From positions 186,001 to 250,000 of the forward strand of contig JAYWVB010000016.1 of the NCBI GenBank assembly GCA_039881045.1: 64,000 nucleotides of DNA, in the 5' to 3' direction. A program made the position numbers and the translations under genes. The notes under the pieces were generated by a model. It searched no databases and was not told the DNA's origin. It saw nothing but the letters and a program-made list of their open reading frames with translations. The stretch comes from Chaetomium olivaceum. Taxonomy: Eukaryota > Ascomycota > Sordariomycetes > Sordariales > Chaetomiaceae. The stretch's first letter is position 1; every line of letters starts with the position of its first letter. Below are positions 12,491-24,625 of the stretch, in pieces.

Positions 12491-13805
12491 AATGTATGGC
12501 TGCTCGAAGCCTCTATAACAGACTTAGTATCGTCATGTAATAGATCGAGACACCACAATATGGCGCTTTGGGGGAAAGGACAAGAGCGGCGGCGGGGGTG
12601 GGTTTCGCGGTGTCTGCGGTTGGCGGGTGGGCTCCGGCTCAGGAGACGAGACGGGGCGCCAAATGCCGACCAGGAAAGGGGAGCTTGTGCTTACAGCTGC
12701 AGCTAGTATTCCCATATAAGTTCTCTGCTAGTTTTCCGGGCAGAACGGGACGAGGGATCAAGGTAGGAGTCCAAGGGGATTGTCAAGTCGTTGAGACAGC
12801 AGATTGTACGCGCTGCTTGAGAGAAAAAGGCATCGCAGAATTGAGGCGTGTGTGCTCGATTGAAGAGCCCGTTTCTGACGCTGAGCACAGGGCCCGCAGA
12901 TCTCTTTCCCCTTGTCGCGCACCGATAAAAAACGATAAGCGGTAGAACCTCGGGTAGGAGTCTTGTTCCGCTGCCTGCCGTGCTGCCTTCCTATCTTGCG
13001 ATTACCTCATCCCTGCAAGCCAATCAAGCTCCAGGGCGGGTTAAGGTTAAGGTTCATCTGCTCTCTGCCTTCCCTTCGTCACCGCACCTTCGTCTCCAAA
13101 AACCCGTACCTGCTGTTGGTAACGCACTGTTCGTGTGTCGGAAACGCACTGCTGTCGGTGACGCATTACCTAATTATCTGGTAGTCATTAGACAACACCG
13201 TTGACCGAGTCCAGGCCCATCCGCCTCCGTCATTCACCCCACGGTGCTCGTTTGACTTCTGTGTTTTATGCTGTAACGTCTTTGTCTGTGTCGTCCTGGT
13301 GATCACTGCTAGACGTAGGCTCGGGTTCTTATCTAGCCTTGGCTTTGTCCTTGTTTCTTGTCGGTCCCTATTCTGGGTGTGATACTGAGGCTTCGCTTTG
13401 CTGCCCGCTAGTGATTGCTGGGGCCACCCGCAATTACTTCACTTCGTACAAAAATAAATGCAGACAGCTTACGAGCAGGCCCTCATTTGTTTTATAAGTG
13501 CGGGTTGCTCCGGCTGCTACGCGAAGAAGCAGAAGGATCGAGGGTACGAAACAGACAATAAGAAAGGAGGAAAAGGAAAGAATCAGTCAGTGAAACACCT
13601 GGCAGCCTCGAGGTTATTGTACTTTGCTCTTTCTTTCCTAGTTTTGATATTGAATTCCAGACGCTCATCGATTCATCGTTAATCCCAAGCTTAACCCTTA
13701 AGCTATCATTCATATCGTCTTAGCCGTTTCTCATGTCGTCCTAAATCTACCATTTCAAAATAGCCATCTCTAGACGCAGATCACCGGTATGAAACACCAT
13801 TCGGT
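12491..13805. other. Intergenic region between SIN3 and FAS1-domain gene
   Basis: Upstream region of SIN3 and the 3' side of the fasciclin gene, both on the minus strand. It holds only short open frames. A GGTTAAGGTTAAGG stretch at about 13039 is too short and not the TTAGGG telomere repeat. No RNA gene recognised. Confidence 0.6.
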
Positions 13806-14661
13806 CTACTGGGAATAATTGCGCACATTTTTGATGATCCACTAGCAAAAGTCAATAAGTCAACTTCAGACGAGGCTTGTTGATACTCGACGTACCACCT
13901 GGCCGTTTTCAACGTTCCCCGCGACGCCGACGATCTCTATCGAACCTGGCTGAATCTGCACTCGTGTGTTAGCTCGGCAAGCCTCTTTCCGGGAGAAAGC
14001 CTGTAGCATGGGCATCTCACCAAGCGTGTCCCGTCCTTTTCCTCCCACCATATCTCCTGATCACCATCCACCGTCTTAATCTTCTCGCCTTTCTTTCCAC
14101 GGGCTCGCGGGGACCAGGTGCGCCTCTACGAACCGGCGCAGGTTGCGTTGGGCTCTCTCATGGCCTTCTCCGCCCTCGTATGCGTTGGGACCGAGCGCGC
14201 CGTATTCTCGAGGATCCTCCCACGGTTTCCTAGGGAGCTTCTCGACGCGCCGAGTTGAGTGGGGCGAGCACGGTGGTGTTGTGGGTGGGGTCTTCCAGGC
14301 GGCGCGCGGCGGATTCGATGTCTCGTACGAACCTAATGTTTTTCAAGTTAGCTGGCTGTTTTCCACGTAGTTGGCCAGATGGCAGTGGCGGGGTATGTAA
14401 GTACCCTGCGAATAAGTTGATGCTCCTATCTCGGCCCATCACATCGGACAATACAACGCCTCCCCCAGCGCCCGTCGGGGGTTCAGCAGGAGAGGGCCCC
14501 GACGGAGGCATCGCGGGCCCGGGGCCAGCGGGATCCATGAGGGGCGCTTGTTCACGATCGAACGGCTGCGGTGTTGAGGGGTTCCTTATCAGGGGCACGA
14601 GAAGTTGTGCCGAAACGGTTGCACTCAGAGTAGTAGCGAGAGGCAGAAGGGACGGTCGCAT
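13806..14661 (-). CDS. Secreted FAS1 (fasciclin-like) domain protein
   Basis: About 220 residues. A signal peptide (roughly residues 1-20, ending around VSAQ) and a short Pro/Gly-rich linker precede one fasciclin domain. The domain shows the first signature (RSINLFAGFVRDIES), the H1-type motif NNTTVLAPLNSA (here HNTTVLAPLNSA) and the C-terminal GSIEIVGVAGNVENGQVW motif. FAS1 domains are adhesion or cell-surface modules; the precise role of this one is unknown. Exons: 14661-14405, 14332-14021, 13955-13896, 13841-13806. The first intron (72 bases) is a multiple of three and open, so it is easily mistaken for coding. Two extra bases appear, near 14241-14253 and near 14089-14097. Without them the sum is 221 codons. 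Here both changes are gains, unlike the losses seen in most other genes. Confidence 0.75.
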
Positions 14662-16278
14662 GGTTTGGTAGTCCTCAATCTCCCTTCGATCAGGCGAACA
14701 AACAACTCTCTAGCAGCTTAACGTTGCGTACCACTGTCGTATCTCATCGGTCGTCAACTATTCGTATGGCGCTGCGAAACTGGCGCCTTAACCGGTCGGA
14801 TGGATGATTGGGCGGCAAAAAGACCAATTGGTAACGGTGGTGACGTAGGTGTCATCTGACATCGCACCCGACAGCCGCCCAACGGGCTTCCATGGTTCTT
14901 TTCAGCGACCGGCGGAGATGTCGCAGACGCGGCATTACTCGGTATCACCTAGAAATTATGCGCAAACTTGTGTCGTTGTTTAGACATTCCGTATCATTTT
15001 ACTTCTCTTGATTCGGGGAGTTTCGCTGCGTTGAACGGGCCAGTATTGCGGGGCTCTTGGGCCTGGGGTTCCCCGAGGGCTCGAGTTGATTCAGAATATG
15101 TCCGCCCACTTCCCGGTATCGCCAGATCAAACAGCTGTGAAAATATTAGAGGGAGAAGACCATCCCATCTTGTCCGTGTTGGCCGAGTGTTGGTGTTGGG
15201 ACCCCGAGCCGATCACATGCGAACATCTCCCAACTCCACATCCCACTTGCAGGACTTGGCAGTTCATATGTCAAACGCAACAACCAAACTTGGACTGGAC
15301 AATTCGCCAAAGAGGGACGTTCATCTGCTCGGGCACTGGTCCGCTATTGAACTCGGCCTGGTAAAACAGCCAACCGAGTGGTCGAAAGACCGAGTGGTAA
15401 GCACCTGGAAGCGGGTCTCCCGCTTTTCAATCACATGCAAACAAGCCACTGGAGAACAACGCGTGACTGCCCATGGGGAACCCTGACCACATGCGGGCTC
15501 TGACAGAAGCGATGGAGGGGTGAAATGGATGGGTGGGTGATGCAACTACCTAGACCTTCGTCCCTCCATCTGCGAAATAGAAGATGAAAATCATGGAAAT
15601 AACTACTGGAATTCTATCTTTTCAGGAGAGATTCTATTCATTCACAGGCATAGTAAACGTCTTGTTCCTGAACAAGTGAGCGCCCACAGCGCCTCCACGA
15701 CTCGGTTGTTACCCCACAATCAGTGAATGGCCGTTTCTGAGCTCTCCGGTCCGGGGTACCCACCGTTTTAGGTGTGCCGTGGCGAGCCTCGGCCCATCTA
15801 CCGAGTCTCGCGAGTCAGTCCACTTTGTCCCGGCCGAGATCAACGCGAAGCAGACAATCGCTTCAAAGAAAGGGCCTGCGTAAACTGTTTCTTCGGTATT
15901 TTGGGAGCGCTAAACACCAGCGATGCTTCTTTATTGCATTTAGCACTTGATAAATCTCAAGGAAATAGATACCCGCCAGTTTCAGCGTGCCAGGTTGTCC
16001 CTAGACGGGTTTCGCATTGCCTCGCCTGCTGCGGATTTCCAGAGGCAAACCCCCCTGTCTTGCTCCCTGGCGTTGACCTCGGCTCACGAATCAGCGTGCC
16101 AGCAATTCCAACGCCAGCCCGCCGTTTGTTAGCTCGGCAGGCGCATCCCATTGCTCAGATAACTACTCCCCACATTCCTCACGCTCTCGGCATTCTCCTC
16201 TTTCTCTCTTCTGTTCTCAAACAACCACAACATCTTTCTTTTCCTTCCACCAGTCTTTTTTTCAGATACCCCATCGCA
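14662..16278. other. Divergent intergenic region, FAS1 gene / fumarate reductase
   Basis: 1.6 kb between two divergent starts. No gene found. The 80 bases before the reductase ATG are pyrimidine-rich and AC-rich (CTTTTCCTTCCACC, then TTTTTTTCAG just before the start), typical of a highly expressed fungal leader. The TTTTTTTCAG could be the acceptor of a leader intron. Confidence 0.5.
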
Positions 16279-18281
16279 ATGGCACCGAGCGTTATCGTCG
16301 TTGGCGGCGGCCGTAAGTGAAACCCCAGCGTGCTGCATTCCTGCCGAGTGTCGTCATCGTCCTTTGCTGACCGTGATCTTGTGTTCCAGTTTCCGGCCTC
16401 AGCGCTGCCCACACCATCTACCTCGCCGGCGGTAACGTTGTCGTCCTCGACAAGCAGGGCTTCTTCGGCGGCAACTCGACAAAGGCCACATCCGGCATCA
16501 ACGGCGCCCTCACAAGGACACAGGTTGAGCACGGCATCCAGGACAGCGTGAAGCAGTTCTACGATGACACCCTCAAGTCCGCCCGTGACAAGGCGAGGCC
16601 TGACCTCATCAAGGTGCTTACCTACAAGTCCGCCGCTGCCGTTGAATGGCTGCAGGATGTGTTCAACCTCGACCTCACTCTTGTTTCGCGTCTTGGGTAG
16701 GTTCAATCGCATCAAGCCCGCCTGAAGGCGAAATCGCAATTGAGCGTTTTACTAACGCAACTCGTTCTCCAGTGGCCACTCCCAGCCCCGCACCCACCGT
16801 GGACATGATGCCAAGTTCCTGGCATGGCCATCACTTATGCCCTGATGCAGAGGCTCGAGGAGCTCGCCGAAACCGAGCCTCACCGCGTCCCGTATCATCA
16901 AGAAGGCCCGTGTCACCGGCCTCAACAACAAGCAGGGCAACAGCATCCGGTGTCCAGTACGAGCACAATGGCGAGAATCTGTCTATCGATGGCCCCGTCA
17001 TCCTCGCCACCGGTGGTTATGCTGCCGACTTCAGCGACACCTCCCTGCTCAAGCCAGCACCGTCCCGACACCTTCGGCGCCTGGGACCACCAACGGCGGC
17101 GCCCACGCAACTGGTGACGGCCAGAAGATGGTTATGGCCATTGGCGGTAACGGCATCGACATGGACAAGGTGCAGGTCCACCCGACGGGTCTCGTTGACC
17201 CCAAGGACCCCGGCTCCAAGTGGAAGTTCCTGGCCGCCGAGGCTCTCCGTGGTGAGGGCGGTATCCTCCTGAACGCCGACGGCGACCGCTTCTGCGACGA
17301 GCTCGGACACCGCGACTACGTCTCGGGCATGATGTGGAAGGAGAAGGACAAGGGCAAGTTCCCCATTCGCCTGATCCTCAACTCCAAGGCTTCCAACACT
17401 CTCGACTTCCACACCCGCCACTACTCCGGCCGCGGCCTCATGAAGAAGATGACCGGTAAGGAGCTTGCCAAGGAGATCGGCTGCACCCCGGATCACCTCC
17501 AAAAGACCTTCCAGACCTACAACGCCATCGCCGAGGGTAAGCAGAAGGACCCCTGGGGCAAGAAGTTCTTCCACAACTTGCCCCTGGACATCAGCGACGA
17601 CTTCCACGTCTCCCTGATGGAGCCAGTGCTTCACTTTACCATGGGTGGTATCGAGATCAACGACAAGGCCCAGGTTCTCAACAAGGAGCAGAAGCCATTT
17701 GAGGGCCTCTACGCCTGCGGTGAGCTTGCTGGCGGTGTCCACGGCGCCAACCGTCTTGGTGGTTCGTCCCTCTTGGGCTGCGTTGTCTACGGCCGTGTCG
17801 CCGGTGATTCCGCCAGCAACTTCCTCTTCCAGCAGGCTCTCAAGGGCTCGACCGGCGCGGCCCGCCTTGGCCAGATCGCCCTGCACATCGACCCTTCAAC
17901 TCCTGGCAAGATTTCCGTCGAATGGGCCGGTGCTAGCGGCGCCGAGGCGCCTAAGGCCCAGGCCGTGTCGGCCAGCGCCCCGCCGCCAAGAAGGAATCTA
18001 GCGAGCCCAAGCCTTTCTCCATCCCGAGAAGGAGTACACCATGGAGGAGATTGCCAAGCACAACAAGAAGGAGGACCTCTGGGTTGTCGTCAAGGGCGTC
18101 GTGCTCGACTTGACCAACTGGCTCGATGAGCACCCGGGTGGTCCTCAGGCCCTCCTCAACTTCTGGGCCGTGACGCCACTGAAGAGTTCGAGATGCTCAC
18201 GATGATGAGGTTATCCCCAAGTATGCGCCTTCGCAGGTCATCGGGCGGGTCAAGGGCCAAAAGGTCACTCTGGAGATCTAA
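16279..18281 (+). CDS. frd1: FAD-dependent fumarate reductase with C-terminal cytochrome b5 domain; about nine frameshifts
   Basis: Soluble flavoprotein of the Osm1/Frds fumarate reductase family, reducing fumarate to succinate and reoxidising reduced cofactors. The N-terminus carries the FAD dinucleotide fold (VVGGGLSGLSAA). Substrate and FAD motifs follow: FFGGNSTKATSGING, HSQPRTHRGHDAKF, VQVHPTG, GGEVHGANRLGG-type (here GGVHGANRLGGSSLLG). A cytochrome b5-like haem domain ends the protein (MEEIAKHNKKEDLW, DEHPGG). Exons: 16279-16312, 16390-16696, 16773-18281. Frame changes are needed near 16818, 16889, 16948, 17054, 17080, 17985, 18024, 18163 and 18197. With them the sum is 617 codons. Codon bias between the breaks stays strong, so either the sequence is poor here or the gene broke very recently. 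No targeting peptide is evident. Confidence 0.85.
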
Positions 18282-21200
18282 AGACAAGATATGTGGTGGA
18301 GTGGTGATTTTCTCATAATACGGCGATGGTCGGGGCTCTGGAAAGGCGTATCTTATAGACTGTTGCCAAGAAGACGCAGACGACACTAGTGGACGGCTTG
18401 AGCTTGTGTGTGTATCATTGCATTTTGGGGTCATAGGTTATTTGGGGCACTCATACCAGTCGATTTGGATAAGTCGCTGGCTCAGCAGGGACGCAACCTG
18501 CTCTGTATTGATAGCGTCCTTTTCTTGCGGGAGACAATGAACAAAAATATCATCCATTTCTGTAGCCTGTCGTACTATCACCGCGTGACTGTCTCGCTCG
18601 GGTCATGGTATTGAGTTAGAAGTTGAATTCGGCGTTTGCTGCCTCGCCCCTAGTGCTGCCGTTCACACACCGAGGACCCATGCCTCCTTTCAGGCCGCTC
18701 CGGCTTGGTTCTCGTGATCATTGCAGCCGTGGCGTTTAGCTTGAGCGAGCTCGAGAACATGGGTGCTTTTCAACATGCACGTCGATGTGGTGGGACAAGA
18801 CTGACAGTAACGTAAAGAAGTCTTATACATTGACAAAATCTCGATTAATGAGGTCGTTTATCACGATATAATAATAGTAATCTGCAATGTGAAATACTCG
18901 GTTTGAAGTTGGATGGTAGTCTGTTACAAGTTCGATGACCACAACCAGACCGGACCATGAGGTTACGTCCAAAGTGGTCTCGCGACAACAGGCTGCCCCG
19001 GAAGAGGGGATGATCTTACATACCAAGTACATTTCTGCTTTACGAATACATAGGTAGTATGATTATGTGATTATCTTGCCACGGATGCTGGGTCATAATC
19101 CCATCTGGTCAAACAAAGCTGGATGGTTTTCGTAAGCCACGGAGGACGGCAAAACCTGACAGCAAAGCTGCCACTGCTTACTTGGTTTGGCTATTTCGGT
19201 ACGCACGGCGTATGTCTCTTCGACCACAATGGCAATACGGATTACACAGTAATTGTCTTGGTCGGGTGGGCGGAACCACCCGTCTGCGTCGCTGTCATGC
19301 TTGCATTGCTTACCATGTGTGTGCATGTCACCACAGGACGACTTCGTCTTGTCCATGCTTGCTTGGCTTGTCCTACAGGAAGCGGTCCATCGCTAGCAGA
19401 TTAGTTACAGTGATTACTTCCCCTCGTGATGGCTGAGAGCGGGATTCTATGTGGTTGGTAGGTGGGTATGGTTGGTTGGGTTGGTGATGTCAATTCTTGA
19501 GTCTTGACCCACGGCCGGTTGGTCATTTGAGCGGTCGGGAAACTATCCGCTGGAGCTGGTGATGACAATCCACCATGCCACCGCCACAGGCAGCTTCCTT
19601 TTTCGGGGATTTCGGCATGAGAAATCGGGACCAGCTCCGAGTATGCGGTTCCACGACGTTGGAGCTGAAAAGTAAGAGCTGTGATCAAGATGAGCGGATC
19701 GGGGTTGGAGTGCGTTCGGGGAAAAGGGGCATGTAATCCGTATCTGTATTTTCGTATTATTATTGACGAGTTCTCTTGGTATTGAGCTCGTCCTTATTGT
19801 TGTTGTTTTTACTCCGTGTCTTCCGACTCTCTCCTACATATCACCCAAAGGGGGGTTGAGAAAACGCCACAACCACGCCATGACCTCCCGCTAACTTGAT
19901 TTCTGGTCAGTGCCAGGGGCCTGCATCTCGTTTCCATCTGGGAGAGAGAACTTCATCCCACAAGCGAGACCGGCCGGCCACCGTCGAGGCTTGCAGGTTG
20001 CGACCCCACGACAGGGCTGGTTCCGGCTGCGGCGCGGACATGGAAATGACAACGGCAGCCAATACCGAGCGCAGCCCTGAGCCGCCGGCCGCGCGTGCCC
20101 AAGAAAACTTAACGGGCGGGAGGCCAGCAGGAAGAGGGCTCGAAGGCTGTCGTGCCAGACGGATTTGGGCCATTTAATCTATTGGTGTGCAGTTTTGGGG
20201 GGACACAGCTCGGCTTGGACTCGCCGTGCAGGTGGTCCTCTGCTGAGTCCTAGGTTACTCCCTTGTTGGCCTGCTCTCCCTTTAGCGTGCACCATGGACT
20301 AACAGGCAGGGAGTCATGATTGCAAGGGCGGGTTGAGAGCCTGAGAAGCTGGGTGAAAGGGAGGGGGGAAACACGTGGTATGCTTTACACCATGGGTCGT
20401 CGGAAAGGACTTGCGAGAGCGGACCAGGTCATGCCTTGACTGCAAAGTCGGAAATGCTTCAGAGCGGCTGAAGCCAAGGAGAGAGTCGAGGCGCCGCCCT
20501 GGTCTTACCCCGGCGGCCAATACGGTCGACATGTCAAGTTGTCGTGACGCAAATATCAAGCCATTGGTGGTCTTGGGGGAAGGCGACTGGGTGTTATTGA
20601 GGCCAGGAAGGCAAGTGGCACAGCCTGCAAAATGCGGTGAGTCGGGGAATGGCGCCTCAAGGGGGAGACAAGGGAATTGGGCGGACTGCAGGATACTCGA
20701 AAGCGGTTGGACTGGGAAGAGGATGAATGAATCGCAGAAGGAGAGAATGTGAGTGGCTGCAAACTGGCCCCGAGACTTGGGAAGCTTGGAACTGGCAGGT
20801 TGGAGGGCTCGGCCATTGGCGGCACAGACACCAGATCGAAGTGCCAAGTTCTGTCCGAAGGTCGTGACCGTTTGGTTTCATTGGATTCCTTCAGATCCAT
20901 CCCGTCATTGTCCACCTCTGAGGGGATTGCTTCATAGTTTACTGTAAATTAACGTGATGGAAACGTTAAAAATAAGGGTGAGGTTATTCTCTCCGAGCAA
21001 AACAGCGGGGACGGGCACTCCAGCCGTTGATGGTGGGCCTGATGACCACAGTGTCTTGTCTTGGCAACATGATCGAACTGCACACTGTATTTCAAGCACT
21101 GTCGAAGGCACCACAGGCCCTGTTTTTCGAGACGAGCATCGATGAGCCACTGAAAACGATTTCATATATGGTCCGCTGCACTGTGTACCCACCACAGACA

Positions 21201-22745
21201 AGATTATTTCCACATCGGGGCTGCACGATGGTGGGCGAGCACGTGTCCTGCTCCAGGCAATGTGTTGTGGGTCCTTTGTCTCCCCGCACTAGCCCCGCAG
21301 TGTCAACGGCCAACCAATGGGACGATCAAAGAACGCCAGAGTCTTCGCAGATCAAGAGGTGGGAAGGTTCGAAATTGAAGGTTGCAGAGTCACAGTGCGA
21401 TCGGGGGAGCTTGCAGACGGAATGGAATGAACCCACACTGTCGGAGCGCTTCCGCATGGCAGACTCGAGATGTTTCGCGTCCTGGAAGCCTCGAGGGAGC
21501 CTCACCTCGATTGTCTCTGGTCTTTCATTTTCTGCTGGCTCGGCATTTTTCGGATATCCACCAAGCCTAGGACTGCCGGCGCATTCCCGAGGCCACTTTG
21601 CTTCCCCGGTTCGAAGGGGAATGATCTCGCTTGTGAACTTGTCATTCTGGGCCTCTGCACACGGCGAGCTCGGCTGCGAGACCTACCTTAGCGGGGATTA
21701 TTCATCGGCCCACACAACATGCGTTTAACTGTTTGTTTGCTAGCGTGGAACACTTGATAGCCACGGATTCGAGAGAGCAAAAGAAACAAGAACATTGAAA
21801 ATAAGAAGAGGGGGGATAATAAAAAGCGAAAGATGTCTTCAAAAGCAAGAGAAGTTTTGCAATTATGTTTCCCTTCTTCACTTTTCCTTCGTCTCAAGAT
21901 CATTCATCTGTAATGGACTTATATTCTGAGTCTTGACCTCTGTTTTTGACTTACGTGACTAACGAACGAGGGTCTTGGTGCCAGGGACGCTCAGGTCCGG
22001 AGTTTGCAAAGTTTTGGTTGGATGAGAGCAGGGCAGGATCCACCAGACCTCGCATTATCCCCTCGTTGGTCAGAGACAAGGGTCCCGCGTTTAGCGGGTT
22101 GAATCCCCCACAAGGTGGGACTTTTGTCGACCATCCCGTTCGATTGACACTTTCATCTGGGATTGTCCTGTAACTGGGAGTTACAACAGAGTCGCTCGGG
22201 GGCCACTTCGAGGTCAGCAGCCGAGCGAGCTGCCAACATCGAAAATAAAAAGAGACTACCGACACTAGGAAATTTGGTCCTGCTCAAGCGAGAAACGCTG
22301 AGCTGCAGCCAAGTCGCCACAAACAAAAGTGACCTTGGCATGATTTTTGCGGAAGCTGGGAATCGACTTTCACAAATGCGGAATGGTGTGCCATGGGGGA
22401 CCGGGGTGAGTCTTGGTGGAGCGGCTTTGTTCCTGCGAGGGTGTGGTCCTCCCTGTGAGTCCTGGTCTCCTCGCAGCCATGGGCAAATGCACGGGCTCCC
22501 TTGGCTTGCCTGGGGGCAGCTGAACCAATGGCAGCCGTCTCCCCCGAGCTGCGGGCGAAACTGCTGATCTCGAAGCCTCTCGCCTACTGTTCCTCCCTTC
22601 CGCCCCATATTACCCAGGCTCAGGCGAACGACAACCTCTCGCTTCAGATGGTCGAACGACACGCTCCAACCTCGCATCGTCAACCCCCGACAGTCTCGGC
22701 GGCAGCGGCATCAAATCTGGCGTGAAGGGCGCCTCCTCTTGCACC
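18282..22745. other. Long gene-free region upstream of hexose transporter
   Basis: 4.5 kb with only short, unconserved open frames on both strands. No tRNA B-box in a folding context, 5S gene, transposase or reverse transcriptase motif was recognised. It includes the reductase 3' untranslated region and the promoter of the transporter. Carbon-regulated transporter genes often have long upstream regions, but no specific element is proven here. Confidence 0.5.
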
Positions 22746-24625
22746 ATGGCGATTTTCGCCATGGGCTGGCACAAGCCCGACAATGTCGCCGGCTCTTCTG
22801 CGCCCGCGATCATGGTCGGATTGTTCGTCGCCACCGGCGGAATACTGTTTGGCTACGATACTGGGTAAGCAAAGCAGCCGGACGAGAGGAAAAAATCAAT
22901 TGTGGGAGGATTGTGGGAGAATGTCAAGAGGCTGACTCGCCTCTCTTTTCGCAGTGCGATCAACGGGATCCTCGCCATGGACCGGTTTAAAGTCGACTTC
23001 TCGACAGGCTTTCTCGACAAACATCAACAACCTAGCATGTCACCAAAACAAGTGTCTCTAATCGTTGCGATGCTTAGCGCAGGGACGGCTGTGGGCGCTT
23101 TGCTGGCCGCACCGTTAGGGGACCGCTGGGGACGTCGGTTGTCGCTCATTTTCGCCATCGGAGTGTTTTGCATCGGCGCTGTATTCCAAGTGAGCGCAAT
23201 CAACGTCGCGCTGCTCGTGGTGGGAAGGTGGGTTTATTTCTTGGTCGCCTCGAACCCGGATGGCGTCGGTTCTCCAACACAATGAATGTTAACCTTGACA
23301 ATAGGACGGTGGCGGGCATCGGGGTGGGGATCGTCTCTGTCCTGGTCCCATTGTATCAATCTGAAATGGCGCCGAAATGGATTCGAGGAACACTCGTCTG
23401 CGCTTATCAGCTATCCATCACAGTAGGATTGCTTGCCGCGGCGGCGATCAACATCCTCACATACGAAATGCCTTCGACTGCGGCATACCGGATTCCGATG
23501 GGCCTCCAACTCACCTGGGCCGGCGTCCTGGCCTTGGGCTTGTCAATCCTCCCCGAAACCCCTCGATATCTAATCAAGCGCGGGCTCAAGGATGCCGCCG
23601 CGCTCTCGCTCAGCCGCCTCCGACGCCTCGACATTACACACCCAGCCCTGATCGAGGAACTGGCGGAAATCCAAGCGAATCACGAGTACGAAATGGCGCT
23701 GGGGCCAGATACGTATAAAGACATTATCTTCGGCGAACCCCATCTCGGCCGCCGAACGCTCACCGGCTGCGGCCTGCAGATGCTGCAGCAGCTAACGGGC
23801 GTGAATTTCATCATGTATTATGGAACAACATTCTTCAACGGAGCGGGGGTCGACAACCCGTTCACCATCTCGCTGATCATGCAGGTCATTAACATGGTGT
23901 CGACATTTCCCGGCTTGTTTGTCGTCGAGTCGTGGGGTCGACGGAGGCTCCTTATAGTGGGAGCGATAGGCATGGCGGCCTGCCAGTTCGCCATCGCCGG
24001 GTTCGCCACGGCCAGCGGGGACAACAACAAAACCACACAGAACCAGATTCTCATCATCTTCGTCGCCATATACATATTCTTTTTCGCGGCGTCCTGGGGT
24101 CCCGTCGTGTGGGTCGTCACGTCAGAGATCTACCCCCTGAAAGTGCGCGCGAAGTCCATGTCGATCTCGACAGCATCGAACTGGATCCTGAACTTTGGCA
24201 TCGCGTACGGCACGCCGTACTTGGTGGACACCTCGGCAGGATCGCCCGATCTCGGCTCTCGCGTGTTCTTTGTCTGGGGCGCGTTTTGCACCCTCTCGAT
24301 CCTTTTCGTGTATGCGATGGTGTATGAGACCAGCAAGATCAGTCTGGAGCAGATCGACGAGATGTACGAGCGGATAGACCGTGCGTGGGACAGCAGGGGC
24401 TTCGAGCCGAGCTGGAGCTTCCAGCAGATGCGGGATTTCGGCTTTTCGGATAGCGGCATACCGCCGACGGAGCAGCAACTCGAGCTCCAGCCATCCAACG
24501 CCAGCACGACACAGTCGGACACGGGCGGGAGCGCGACGACAAATACGACGAACAACACGACGACGACGAATTCGCAGGACGCCAAGATGTTGTCGCAGCT
24601 CGGGAATGTCGATTTAAGTTATTGA
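22746..24625 (+). CDS. MFS hexose (glucose) transporter, sugar porter family
   Basis: Twelve-helix plasma-membrane sugar/H+ symporter of the fungal HXT/RGT2-like group, 570 residues. Visible sugar-porter signatures: GGILFGYDTG in helix 1, LGDRWGRRLS after helix 2, PETPRYLIKRG before the central loop, QQLTGVNFIMYYG in helix 7, and ESWGRRRLL plus WVVTSEIYPLKVRAK in the second half. The C-terminal tail of about 100 residues is hydrophilic, with Thr/Asn-rich sequence, and lies inside the cell. Exons: 22746-22864, 22955-23227, 23305-24625, GT-AG throughout, summing to 571 codons without any frame correction. It is followed on the same strand by the GH31 alpha-glucosidase, suggesting a joint role in alpha-glucan use. 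A sensor rather than transporter role is possible, but the tail lacks a recognised sensor motif. Confidence 0.9.

Noticed and set aside
13036..13055. GGTTAAGGTTAAGG resembling telomere repeat
   Set aside because: Only two units, and not TTAGGG; the region is internal and between ordinary genes.
17017..17886. Open frame of 289 codons on the minus strand inside fumarate reductase
   Set aside because: It mirrors the strong codon bias of the plus-strand gene, is Val/Leu/Gly/Glu-rich in the way antisense frames are, and matches no family.
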